The notes beneath the pieces are model-generated. The model did not search any database, was not told the DNA's origin, and worked only from the letters and a program-made list of their open reading frames with translations. This document shows positions 53,588 through 62,326 of a stretch of DNA of 64,000 bases, in pieces. Numbering within the stretch: the first letter of the stretch is position 1; each line of letters begins with the position of its first letter. This DNA is from Bacteroidales bacterium UBA3143. Lineage in GTDB: Bacteria; Bacteroidota; Bacteroidia; Bacteroidales; Dysgonomonadaceae. The position numbers were made by a program, and so were the translations under genes. The stretch lies in the NCBI GenBank assembly GCA_002364735.1, contig DEZB01000001.1, positions 1 to 64,000 of the forward strand, read 5' to 3'.

Positions 53588-55888
53588 CTATTCATCTTTT
53601 ACAATCGTGAACTTAGCAAACTTCAGCAACAATTGTTTCTTGCCCACAGTATCAAACTCCACAAAAGCACGTCTATCATTTCCATTGTTCTCAATTGAAA
53701 TAACAGTTCCTATACCAAATCTTTCATGTTCAATGGTTTGACCCTCTTGCAGTGCATTCGCTTCTTTAGAAAGCGTGTTAACGCTTGAAGTTTGACTTAC
53801 AGCCGTTTTTTTGGTGAAGGAGAGTTCTTCTTTCTTCATTGACGTTCTTGATGATTGTGCGCCACGTCGCATCGACTCCCAAAAACCATCAGTAGCACCT
53901 TCTCTGGGTGACTGGAGCGATGTTGTCTCGGTTTGAATAAACTTGACGTCAATATCGTTCAGAAATTGGCTTTGTCTTGCTGGTTCAGTTTGTCCATGCT
54001 TGAACCTACTCTTTGCGAAAGTGATTACACAAGTTTGCTTGGCACGAGTTAGTGCAACATAAAACAGGCGACGCTCTTCTTCCAATCCACGAATCTCAGA
54101 TTTTGCCATTGATGATGGAAAGAGGTCTTCCTCCATTCCTACAATAAAAACATGTTCAAACTCCAATCCTTTGGAAGCATGCACCGTCATCAGCGTTATT
54201 TTATCATCACCCGACTCCTTGTCCGTGTCTTGATCTGTAAGTAATGCAGCTTCAGATAAGAAATCAACCAACTGTGTATCTTCTTCACCTTGCTCAAGGC
54301 GCATCTCCACAAATTCGTTCATTGCATTTAGCAATTCCTGAATGTTTTGTGTGCGACTCATTCCTTCGGGTGATAGATCGCTAAATGACTCTTGCGCTAT
54401 CCCCGTTTTCTTTATCACCTCTTTGGCTACTTCAAAAGCAGACTGCTCCTTACTTAGTTCTATAAAATCTGCAATGAGCGACTGAAAACCAGTGATCCTT
54501 TTCTTCGTACCAGCATTTATCTGTAGTTCGTATTTATTTAGATTCGAAATTATCTCCCATAGTCCTACATTGTGTTGTTGTGCTGCATCAGTGATTTTAT
54601 TTACGGTCACATTTCCAATTCCCCTTGTGGGGTAATTAATGACACGTTGAAAAGCAATCTCATCACTTGGGTTTACAATCAACCTGAAATAACTTACCAC
54701 ATCCTTTATCTCTTTGCGCTGGTAAAAAGACAACCCGCCATAGATGCGATACGGAATATTCGCTTTGCGCAACGACTCTTCAAAAACACGTGACTGTGCA
54801 TTGGTTCTATAGAGAATAGCAAAATCCTTGTACGTTGAATGTAGTTCCAGTCGCATCCGAGCTATTTTGTTGGCTACTATCACTCCCTCTTCATAATCGG
54901 AGAAAGCAGAAATCACTTCAATCTTTTCACCTTCATGTCGTTCCGAAAATACGTTCTTGAAAATCTGTTCACTATTCTTTTTTATCAAGCTATTGGCTGC
55001 AGAAACTATGTTTTGAGTAGAACGATAGTTTTGTTCCAGTTTAAAAGTCTTTGTGTTCGGATAGTTTGATTTAAAGTTCAGAATATTGTCAATGTTTGCA
55101 CCACGAAACGAGTAAATGCTTTGTGCATCATCGCCCACCACACAAACACGTTGGTGCACATCGGCAAGCTGACTCACAATGCGATGTTGCGAAACATTGG
55201 TATCCTGATACTCATCTACCAATATGTATTGAAACCTGTTTTGATAATCAACCAACACTTTAGGGTTGTCCCTAAAAAGAATGTTTGTATTCATCAGCAA
55301 GTCGTCAAAATCCATGCTGTTTGATGATTTCAATCTGCGTTGATACCGACTATATATCTCGTGTATCTTAGGGCGTTTCGACAAGCGGTCATACTCAAGT
55401 ATTTCCTCGTTGTTGGCATATACTGTCGTCGTAATCAAATTGTTTTTTGCTTTCGATATTTGTCCATGCACTGGTCCTGGCCTATACACTTTATCATCCA
55501 GATCCATATCATTGATGATGAGCTTCACCAAGTTTTTCGAATCCGACGAATCAAATATTGTGAAATTTGAGTTATAACCCAACAATTCTGCTTCGTTGCG
55601 CAAGATGCGTGAAAAGATAGAGTGAAAAGTTCCCATCCATAATTGGCGAGCAGCTTTTTCTCCAGCCACCTCAGCAATACGCTCTTTCATTTCGCGCGCG
55701 GCCTTGTTGGTAAATGTTAGAGCAAGTATATAGTAAGGTGGTAAGCCTTGTTTCAGCAAGTAAGCAATCTTGTAGGTCAACACGCGCGTCTTGCCCGATC
55801 CTGCTCCAGCAATTACCAATGATGGACCATCGCAAAACTCAACTGCTGCACGCTGTGAGGGATTTAAGTTATTTAATAGGTTTTCCAT
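53588..55888 (-). CDS. pcrA: UvrD/PcrA-type DNA helicase
   Basis: A superfamily 1 helicase for nucleotide-excision and mismatch repair and replication-fork clearing. The ATG at 55888 (MENLLNNLNPSQRAAVEF) is preferred over 55924, since the Q-motif should lie close to the start; this gives 766 residues. Walker A is AGAGSGKT at 27-34, followed by LTFTNKAAREMKER and the DEYQDTN Walker B. Motif IV to VI include YRSTQNIVSAAN, TVHASKGLEFEHVF and FYVALTRAK. The C-terminal tail holds a tudor-like segment (ALQEGQTIEHERFGIGTVI) typical of PcrA/UvrD. It stands alone on minus. Confidence 0.94.
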   Translation of the reverse strand: MENLLNNLNPSQRAAVEFCDGPSLVIAGAGSGKTRVLTYKIAYLLKQGLPPYYILALTFTNKAAREMKERIAEVAGEKAARQLWMGTFHSIFSRILRNEAELLGYNSNFTIFDSSDSKNLVKLIINDMDLDDKVYRPGPVHGQISKAKNNLITTTVYANNEEILEYDRLSKRPKIHEIYSRYQRRLKSSNSMDFDDLLMNTNILFRDNPKVLVDYQNRFQYILVDEYQDTNVSQHRIVSQLADVHQRVCVVGDDAQSIYSFRGANIDNILNFKSNYPNTKTFKLEQNYRSTQNIVSAANSLIKKNSEQIFKNVFSERHEGEKIEVISAFSDYEEGVIVANKIARMRLELHSTYKDFAILYRTNAQSRVFEESLRKANIPYRIYGGLSFYQRKEIKDVVSYFRLIVNPSDEIAFQRVINYPTRGIGNVTVNKITDAAQQHNVGLWEIISNLNKYELQINAGTKKRITGFQSLIADFIELSKEQSAFEVAKEVIKKTGIAQESFSDLSPEGMSRTQNIQELLNAMNEFVEMRLEQGEEDTQLVDFLSEAALLTDQDTDKESGDDKITLMTVHASKGLEFEHVFIVGMEEDLFPSSMAKSEIRGLEEERRLFYVALTRAKQTCVITFAKSRFKHGQTEPARQSQFLNDIDVKFIQTETTSLQSPREGATDGFWESMRRGAQSSRTSMKKEELSFTKKTAVSQTSSVNTLSKEANALQEGQTIEHERFGIGTVISIENNGNDRRAFVEFDTVGKKQLLLKFAKFTIVKDE

Positions 55889-56002
55889 TAACGGGGGAAT
55901 ATGTTTGTTCTTATTGAGAAACAAAAATACTCAATTTAAGTGGGAAAATAAAAGATGGAAATTTTTAAGAATGTGTTTTTTTAATATTTATATCTCTTAC
56001 AG

Positions 56003-57358
56003 CTAAAAAATCAAGCTTGCCGTTAACGTAAATACCAATCCACAAACGCCAATAATGCTTTCCATTACTGTCCAGCTTTGAAGGGTTTGCTTCTCATTCA
56101 TTCCCAAGTATTTGCTCACCAACCAAAAGCCACTGTCATTTACATGCGAAAGCATTGTAGCACCTGAAGAAATGGCAATTACTACCAGGGCTCGTTGCGG
56201 ATCGTTCAATCCAAATTCACTAATGATTGGAGCAATGATGCTTGCAGCAGTTATCATTGCTACAGTAGAAGAGCCTTGCGTAATGCGCACAATGGCTGCA
56301 AGAATCCAGGCAAGCAAAATAGGGGGCAATGCTGACATGGCCATAGACTCCGCCATTATTTGACCAATTCCGCTATCGACCAACACTTGTTTTAATACGC
56401 CCCCAGCTCCCGTAATTAAAATGATAATGCCTGCTGGACCAAGAGCTTTGGTGCTTAAATCCAAAACCTCCTGTTTATCCATTCCTCGTTTAATGCACAA
56501 AAAGTAAATAGCAATCAGTGTAGCTATTATCAATGCTGAAAAAGGATGCCCAATAAACTCAAGAATGTCTGTCCAAATTGACTTTGCGACTACTTCTTTC
56601 GAAACTAACAGATCCGTCAGAGTGTTTATCAAAATTAAAACAAGCGGTATAGAAATAATAATAGCTATTAAACGAAACGGAGGTAGTTTTTTAGGATCAA
56701 AATCTTCTGGTTCTTTATCGAAATCAAATGGTGGTTTCAAATGAATCTTTTTCGAGATGTATTTACCCCATAAAGGACCCGCTATTATTGCTGTGGGAAT
56801 ACCCAAGATAAATCCTAAGAAGATAACCCAGCCCAACTGTGCATTAATGATATTGGCAACAGCCACTGGACCTGGAGTGGGAGGGATAAAACTATGTGTA
56901 ACGGCAAGTCCTGCCAGCAAAGGAATGGCATAATAAAGCAAAGAGCGCTTTGTATCGCGTGCAAGCGCATATATAATTGGCACTAAAATGATGAACCCAA
57001 CATCAAAAAAGACAGGAATTGCCACTACAAACCCCGTAATAACCATTGCCCAAGAAGCACGGTCTTTTCCAAACTTATTTATCAAGTAGTGAGCCAACGA
57101 TTCCGCTCCCCCCGAACTTTCTAACATTTGCCCAAATATGGCCCCCAGCCCAACTACTGTAGCCACAAAGCCAAGTGTGCCTGCCATGCCATCTTGAATG
57201 GACTGAGTGATGGCGCTTAGCGGCATTCCAGCAATGATGCCTACATAAATGGCTGTAATCAGCAGTGAGATAAATGCGTTGATTTTAAGTTTGAGCGCCA
57301 TAAAGAGTAGCAATCCAACTGCGGATAGGACTATAAAGATTAGGAATAGGGTGCTCAT
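56003..57358 (-). CDS. GntP-family permease (gluconate/sugar-acid symporter)
   Basis: A 451-residue membrane protein with about 12 helices and no signal peptide. GntP-family marks are GMPLSAITQSIQDGMAGTLG near the start, FGQMLESSGGAESLA, AIPVFFDVGFIILVPIIY and THSFIPPTPGPVAVA. Close to the end are TQGSSTVAMITAASIIAPI and LSHVNDSGFWLVSKYLGM. Members import gluconate, glycerate or related acids with protons. No kinase or dehydrogenase for gluconate lies nearby, so the substrate is open. It starts 425 bp from the Lrp gene. Confidence 0.92.
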   Translation of the reverse strand: MSTLFLIFIVLSAVGLLLFMALKLKINAFISLLITAIYVGIIAGMPLSAITQSIQDGMAGTLGFVATVVGLGAIFGQMLESSGGAESLAHYLINKFGKDRASWAMVITGFVVAIPVFFDVGFIILVPIIYALARDTKRSLLYYAIPLLAGLAVTHSFIPPTPGPVAVANIINAQLGWVIFLGFILGIPTAIIAGPLWGKYISKKIHLKPPFDFDKEPEDFDPKKLPPFRLIAIIISIPLVLILINTLTDLLVSKEVVAKSIWTDILEFIGHPFSALIIATLIAIYFLCIKRGMDKQEVLDLSTKALGPAGIIILITGAGGVLKQVLVDSGIGQIMAESMAMSALPPILLAWILAAIVRITQGSSTVAMITAASIIAPIISEFGLNDPQRALVVIAISSGATMLSHVNDSGFWLVSKYLGMNEKQTLQSWTVMESIIGVCGLVFTLTASLIF

Positions 57359-57783
57359 GTTAAAAGTTTTACTGTATCCTGTATGGAGATACTAATATTT
57401 GTTGATAAGTATAAAACGCTGATCAGGGCTGCGCTTGAGCTATGGTATAGACACCAGAAAAACTAAGAATGAGCAAGGTGAAGAGCGATTTTTCTGGTCA
57501 TCAGCGCATTCAAAATTCAAATGAGACTGTTCAGCAAGACCGAACCTGCATTGGACTTACATCAAATTCAGAATGCAATCAACCAGCATTTGAGCTATTT
57601 CAACAAGTGCAAAAAGGACAAACAGTGGAGTCAAAAAATAGCTGGTTTTTTCGACCTCATTGACTCCGATGAAGAGCTGGAAACTGCATTGAGCGATTAC
57701 AACCGACAAGGGACAATGAAAAGCCATTATCACTATAAAATGTTGATAATAGTCAGCCATTCAACCCCCTCACCCTTTATCCC
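57359..57783. other. Gap between GntP and Lrp genes with a doubtful ORF
   Basis: A 425-bp gap. On plus, codons from ATG 57521 read a plausible hydrophilic, helical segment (DLHQIQNAINQHLSYFNK, IDSDEELETALSDYN). The frame then becomes nonsense-like and runs into the antisense of the Lrp gene. It could be the remains of a small gene. No terminator or RNA structure is clear. Confidence 0.35.
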
Positions 57784-58248
57784 TCACTCCTTATCTCGAA
57801 TTGGAACTTTTCTTTTCACACTTTGGCTCAATGAAATCATTGTTTCAGTAGCTACTACACCTGGTATTTCTTGAATACGGTTGTTTAACAACTCCATTAA
57901 ATGTTCATTATCGCGCGCATACATTTTCACAAGTAGTGTGTAAGGACCTGTGGTGAAGTGGCACTCTGTTACTTCAGGTATTTTCTCAAATTCCGGAACA
58001 GCATCTTTATACATAGAGCCTCTTTCCAGCTTAACGCCAATGTATGCACTGGTTGAAAAACCTAACACTTTGGGATTTACATGATATCCTGAACCTGTGA
58101 TTACATTATTCTCTATTAAGCGTTGCACGCGTTGATGAATTGCGGCTCGCGAAACATCGCATTGCTCGGCAACATCGCGAAAAGGGATGCGTGCGTTTTG
58201 TGAAATAATTTCTAAAATCTGTCTATCCAGTTTGTCTATTTTCTCCAT
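57784..58248 (-). CDS. Lrp/AsnC-family transcriptional regulator
   Basis: A 154-residue regulator (start at ATG 58248, MEKIDKLDRQILEIIS; a longer reading from 58278 is possible). The AsnC-type helix-turn-helix is at about 5-55 (DVAEQCDVSRAAIHQRVQRL). The ligand-binding RAM domain follows (VIGSGYHVN region, GFSTSAYIGVKLERGS, TECHFTTGPYTLLVKMYARD). Such proteins bind amino acids and control amino-acid metabolism, often repressing themselves. Four TCAAAAT heptamers lie between this gene and ispD and may be its operator. The regulated genes are not obvious. Confidence 0.9.
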   Translation of the reverse strand: MEKIDKLDRQILEIISQNARIPFRDVAEQCDVSRAAIHQRVQRLIENNVITGSGYHVNPKVLGFSTSAYIGVKLERGSMYKDAVPEFEKIPEVTECHFTTGPYTLLVKMYARDNEHLMELLNNRIQEIPGVVATETMISLSQSVKRKVPIRDKE

Positions 58249-58274
58249 TGTAATACCATTTATTGAATAATTGC

Positions 58275-58373
58275 TCAAAATTACTATTTTTCTTGATTCA
58301 ATTTACATTTTGAGCTATTTATTTGTCAAAATGATGTTTTACAGCTATAAAAACGGCTTTTACTTATCAAAAT
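58275..58373. promoter_or_regulatory. Candidate Lrp operator array
   Basis: Heptamer TCAAAAT at 58275-58281, 58326-58332 and 58367-58373, and its complement ATTTTGA at 58307-58313. The last two sit in identical 13-mers (TCAAAATGATGTT) 41 bp apart. The first two form a GCTCAAAAT/ATTTTGAGC inverted pair. Lrp family sites are commonly multiple and AT-rich. Function is inferred. Confidence 0.4.
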
Positions 58374-58380
58374 GATGTTA

Positions 58381-59064
58381 TTAGTAGGGTTTTAACACGA
58401 ATGACGCAAACTCCATATCAATTGAAGTTGTAATTTTGATATTAGACTCCTCTCCCTCTATTAACCTGATAAACAAACCATTTTTTTCAGCCACAGTGGC
58501 ATCATCAGTAAACATTGAGTTGTAATCTGTTTGATATGCTTTCTTGATAAGCATTGCAGGAAAAACCTGAGGAGTTTGAACAATCTTTATATTCTCTCTA
58601 TCCAATGGTTTATGTGTGGAACCATCCAGCAGTCGCAAGCTGTTCTTTTCGTCTATCACGGGTATTATGCCACATTCATTCTTCTTTGCGTGATGGTAAC
58701 ATTGTGCAATTAGCTTTTCTGTTACCAAAGGACGAGCGGCATCATGTATTGCTACAATCTTATGGTCAAGAACGCGAGCTAAACCATTTTTAACCGACTG
58801 AAAGCGTGTGTCGCCCCCCTCTACTAATTCACACGGAATCTTAAAGTTGTATTCAGCACACAACTCTTTCCAATAATCAATATAATGGGGATGAAGAACT
58901 ACCACAATTTGCATATAATTGTCAAATCCATAGAATTTTTCAATAGTGCGCATCAACATCGGTTTTCCAGCCATTGGCAAATACTGCTTAGGAACACCTG
59001 CACCCAAGCGCAACCCCTTGCCTCCGGCAACTATAACTACTGCATGCTGTGATGGAGTTTTCAT
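58381..59064 (-). CDS. ispD: 2-C-methyl-D-erythritol 4-phosphate cytidylyltransferase
   Basis: Second committed step of the MEP isoprenoid pathway: CTP plus methylerythritol phosphate. The 227 residues start with the nucleotide-binding loop VAGGKGLRLGAGVPKQYLP and carry VVVLHP, DTRFQSVKNGL, AIHDAARPLVTEKLI and TDDATVAEKNG, which are the IspD signatures. Length is normal. Its ATG overlaps the xseB stop by four bases, so it is translationally linked to the exonuclease VII genes. Confidence 0.94.
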   Translation of the reverse strand: MKTPSQHAVVIVAGGKGLRLGAGVPKQYLPMAGKPMLMRTIEKFYGFDNYMQIVVVLHPHYIDYWKELCAEYNFKIPCELVEGGDTRFQSVKNGLARVLDHKIVAIHDAARPLVTEKLIAQCYHHAKKNECGIIPVIDEKNSLRLLDGSTHKPLDRENIKIVQTPQVFPAMLIKKAYQTDYNSMFTDDATVAEKNGLFIRLIEGEESNIKITTSIDMEFASFVLKPY

Positions 59065-59261
59065 GTGTTGAGGTCTTCTAATATCTTTTGCAACTCCACA
59101 TCCGTTTCAGTAAGCTTTTGTTTGCAAAAGGCGACTAACTGCGATGCACGTTTCACATACACAGTCAGTTGATCTACATCCAACTCGTCGGAGTCAATCA
59201 ACTTCACAATTTTTTCTATCTCCGCTTTAGCTTCTTTATAAGTAATTTCCTCGTTTTCCAT
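59061..59261 (-). CDS. xseB: Exodeoxyribonuclease VII small subunit
   Basis: A 66-residue helical protein with the XseB pattern: YKEAKAEIEKIVKLIDSDELDVDQL, then YVKRASQLVAFCKQKLTETD. Several XseB chains bind each XseA chain to make the single-strand-specific exonuclease. It lies 4 bp after the xseA stop, on the same strand, and overlaps the ispD start (ATGA). Confidence 0.92.
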   Translation of the reverse strand: MENEEITYKEAKAEIEKIVKLIDSDELDVDQLTVYVKRASQLVAFCKQKLTETDVELQKILEDLNT

Positions 59262-59265
59262 ATAT

Positions 59266-60510
59266 CTATTTTTTATCTACAATTTTAGAACCTATCTCCC
59301 CATCGGAGAATCGTGTTTGAATGACATCACCAAACGCAATATCGTTAACTGATTTAATTATTTTACCATTGCGCATGGTTATCGTATAACCACGTTTTAG
59401 CATATTCTCTGGCAATGAAAGAGATACAAAATGTTCGTATTTTTGAATTTCAAAACTTTCTTTCTCCATTGAGTGCTTTACAACTCTCTGCAATCTATCA
59501 GCTAAATACTTCAAGGAACTGCGAGAGTTATGCAAGAATGACCTTGCATGGTGATACAAATCTTTTGACCATGCATTTAGCTGACGCTCGTTTCGGTCGA
59601 GTATATTTCGTGATAAAGAAACAACGCTATCTTGCAAATAGATTAAGTGATTAATTGAATCGGATACTCTGTTGATTAGAAACTCTGCTGCTGCAGTTGG
59701 CGTTTTCACACGTGTGTGGGCTACACTGTCCAAAACTGTTACATCCCTTTCGTGCCCAATTCCGCTAACGATGGGCAATGGAAATTGTGCACAATTAGCA
59801 GCCAGCAGATAAGAATCAAAACAATTTAAATCTGAGGATGCACCTCCACCCCTTATTATGACAACTATGTCAAAAAGATGTTTATGTTCATATATCTGCT
59901 CCAAAGCCGATATAATAGAGCCCTCGCTTCTATCGCCTTGCATCACGGCTGGGAATAACTTAGTATAAAACACAGCACCAGTTGCATTATGATCCAATTG
60001 ATTTTGAAAATCTTCGTAACCAGCCGCTGTAGGCGAGGAGATAACAGCAACTCTATTGAGTGGCTCAGCCAATTGCAACTCTTTGTTTAATGTGAGTACC
60101 CCGTCCTCTTCCAGCCTTTTAAGCACCAGCATTCTGTTGCGAGCAATCTCTCCAAGGGTGTACGATGGATCAATATCGTTTACGAACAACCCGAAACCAT
60201 ATGTTTCGTGAAAATCAACTGTTACGGACACCAACACCATTATACCTGATGTGAAAGGTTGCCCCGTTTCTTGTTCGAAGTAAGGCTTCAGCATACTAAA
60301 TGTAGAAGACCATATTGTGCCCCTTGCTTTTGCAACAATAGACTGTCCATCTCTTGCTTTCTCTATGAACTCAAGATAACAATGCCCATTTCTATGATGC
60401 CTTACATCGCTTGTTTCCGCCCTCAGCCAATAGCTCTCTGTAAAGTTTTCTCTAATGACATCTTTTATATTTGAGTTTAACTCTGAAAGTGATACTATTG
60501 TATGGTTCAT
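59266..60510 (-). CDS. xseA: Exodeoxyribonuclease VII large subunit
   Basis: The catalytic chain of exonuclease VII, which degrades single-stranded DNA to oligonucleotides. The 414 residues have an N-terminal OB-fold (SYWLRAETSDVRHHRNGHCYLEFIE). The catalytic core follows with VAVISSPTAAGYEDF, VVIIRGGGASSDLNCFD, GIGHERDVTVLDSVAHTRVKTPTAAAEFL (the Asp/Arg-rich active site) and a coiled-coil region before the C-terminal beta domain. Length is slightly short of the usual 440-460. It sits 4 bp before xseB and 15 bp after the subtilase gene. Confidence 0.93.
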   Translation of the reverse strand: MNHTIVSLSELNSNIKDVIRENFTESYWLRAETSDVRHHRNGHCYLEFIEKARDGQSIVAKARGTIWSSTFSMLKPYFEQETGQPFTSGIMVLVSVTVDFHETYGFGLFVNDIDPSYTLGEIARNRMLVLKRLEEDGVLTLNKELQLAEPLNRVAVISSPTAAGYEDFQNQLDHNATGAVFYTKLFPAVMQGDRSEGSIISALEQIYEHKHLFDIVVIIRGGGASSDLNCFDSYLLAANCAQFPLPIVSGIGHERDVTVLDSVAHTRVKTPTAAAEFLINRVSDSINHLIYLQDSVVSLSRNILDRNERQLNAWSKDLYHHARSFLHNSRSSLKYLADRLQRVVKHSMEKESFEIQKYEHFVSLSLPENMLKRGYTITMRNGKIIKSVNDIAFGDVIQTRFSDGEIGSKIVDKK

Positions 60511-60525
60511 ATGTTGGGTTCGATT

Positions 60526-62166
60526 TTATATCTTAATGCGTAAAGTGTTTTGTGCAAAAGGAGATTGCACAACAATGTAAAGCTCCGAATTTTCGTCTTT
60601 AAGGGCATTCGATAAAGTATACACATAATCCGACGATTCGAACTGTTCGGATAATAATAAATTGCCGTTTTTATCTAATATACGTAGTGCGTAACTGTGA
60701 GGTTGATAATTTGGCTCTTTTAGTGTAACTGTTAAAAAGCCCTTACCAGTAACCGAAACTTGCATCATGTCGTTGACTGCTTTTTTATTTTCAATTCTCA
60801 ATGTCTTTAATACATCTTGATAAGCAATTTGAAAATCGGGGATGCCATAACCAAATATTGAATCGGGACTGTGGAATTGATGGGCAGAACGTCTTACAAT
60901 TTCTATTAACTCATTACGATTCAACTGTGGATTGACAGACCATAGCGAGCCTATAAGCCCTGCCAGAAAAGGAGATGAGAACGATGTACCATTCGTATAA
61001 CCTATCTCTCCAGTTTGACCTACCGTTACAGTCATTCTTCCAACGGAAACCAAGTCGGGTTTAATGCGCCCATCTCTTGTTGGGCCATGCGAACTAAAAT
61101 TTGCAATGGTGCTGTCCAAAGCAATGGCCCCAATTGTGAGCATCTTTTCAGAATCAGCAGGAACTGTGATTTTCAACCACGGTTTGTTTCCCTCGTTGCC
61201 TGCACTACCCACAACCAGCATCCCTTTATCAAAAGCAGCATCAGCGGCCAGAGACATAAGAGAGTTTTTCCCAGTTAGTTCTTTGTGTGTATAGTTAAGG
61301 GTTGAATCATCAAACTGATTGTAACCCAATGATGTGTTAACAATGTTGACGCCCAAACTATCAGCATACTCTATAGCAGCCACCCAATAATCTTCCTCTA
61401 CGGGAAATTCGCTTTGTTCGTCTTCAGAGCGCAACAGTAAATAGTTTGCTTTTGGAGCACTGCCCATAGCTTTATGTGGTAAATTGAGTGCCATTGTAGA
61501 AACCACCTTTGTGCCATGATCACTGGCTGAAAAGACATTTCCATCGGGAACAAAGTTTTTATGCCCCGATATAAATGAATGTGCAAAAAAGGGTATCACA
61601 TCCAAATTGGTGAACCCTGCATCTATCACTGCAATATCTATACCCTTACCTTGAAAACCCGCACTGTGAAGATATTGCGCATTGTGAAGTGAAAATTGAT
61701 CTTTACTAATGCCAAAGTAGCTTTCCATCATCGTGTCCGCTTTGCACTCAACAGGGCTAAGACGAGGTCGCATATCTTCAGCGCTAACATGAGGTGGAGC
61801 ACGCCAAACGAACTTAACTGAGTCTACAAAGCTCAACCTTTCAACGTTCTTGATTTGCAAACTATCTTTATTCTCTGCCACAAGTGTATTAAACCATTTG
61901 CTTTGAGCAACAATTTTGAATCCTAAATCTGTAAGTTCTCTCTTATATTTTGCAGATACAGGATAGTCAGTTGAATCAATTGCTACCCCCTGCTCTACTC
62001 TTCTATCAATCGCTTTTTGTGACAAAAAGGAAAGGGCATCCATTTTCACAGAATCAGCTGTTTGCTTATCTTTCAGATATACCCTGAATTTATAGTTCAT
62101 TGTTTCGTTTTGACCAGAAACAAATTGAGATTGAGCAATTAATAAAAGAATAATTAAGTAGCGCAT
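60526..62166 (-). CDS. Subtilisin-like serine protease (S8), exported
   Basis: A 546-residue secreted protease. A signal peptide (LLLIAQSQFVSGQ) is followed by an inhibitor-like propeptide (FRVYLKDKQTADSVKMDALSFL). The catalytic triad is Asp182 (DIAVIDAGF), His217 (SDHGTKV) and Ser395 (NGTSFSSP), with the oxyanion Asn324 in GSAGNEGN. The last 80 residues form a beta-sandwich (LRILDKNGNLLLSEQF, LYIVVQSPFAQNTLRIKI) that resembles a type IX secretion sorting domain. That is a tentative reading. It starts the minus-strand unit continuing into xseA, xseB and ispD. Confidence 0.9.
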   Translation of the reverse strand: MRYLIILLLIAQSQFVSGQNETMNYKFRVYLKDKQTADSVKMDALSFLSQKAIDRRVEQGVAIDSTDYPVSAKYKRELTDLGFKIVAQSKWFNTLVAENKDSLQIKNVERLSFVDSVKFVWRAPPHVSAEDMRPRLSPVECKADTMMESYFGISKDQFSLHNAQYLHSAGFQGKGIDIAVIDAGFTNLDVIPFFAHSFISGHKNFVPDGNVFSASDHGTKVVSTMALNLPHKAMGSAPKANYLLLRSEDEQSEFPVEEDYWVAAIEYADSLGVNIVNTSLGYNQFDDSTLNYTHKELTGKNSLMSLAADAAFDKGMLVVGSAGNEGNKPWLKITVPADSEKMLTIGAIALDSTIANFSSHGPTRDGRIKPDLVSVGRMTVTVGQTGEIGYTNGTSFSSPFLAGLIGSLWSVNPQLNRNELIEIVRRSAHQFHSPDSIFGYGIPDFQIAYQDVLKTLRIENKKAVNDMMQVSVTGKGFLTVTLKEPNYQPHSYALRILDKNGNLLLSEQFESSDYVYTLSNALKDENSELYIVVQSPFAQNTLRIKI

Positions 62167-62231
62167 ATCCGATAAATATTATAAAACAAAAATACGCATG
62201 TTTTGCCAATACACAAAACTATAATTCCTGA

Positions 62232-62276
62232 CACAAAAAAAATCGCAAGTAAGTCTTCTAAACTCACTTGCGATAT
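62232..62276 (-). terminator. Rho-independent terminator of the oxidoreductase gene
   Basis: ATCGCAAGT (62242-62250) and ACTTGCGAT (62266-62274) pair; AAG/CTC neighbours extend it with a mismatch. On minus the stem is followed by a run of eight T at 62233-62241. It lies 53 bp after the Gfo/Idh/MocA stop. Confidence 0.9.
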
Positions 62277-62326
62277 ATCTATAGTTGCACCCTTAAATGA
62301 CTGCAATACCTTTCAAAAATCTATAC

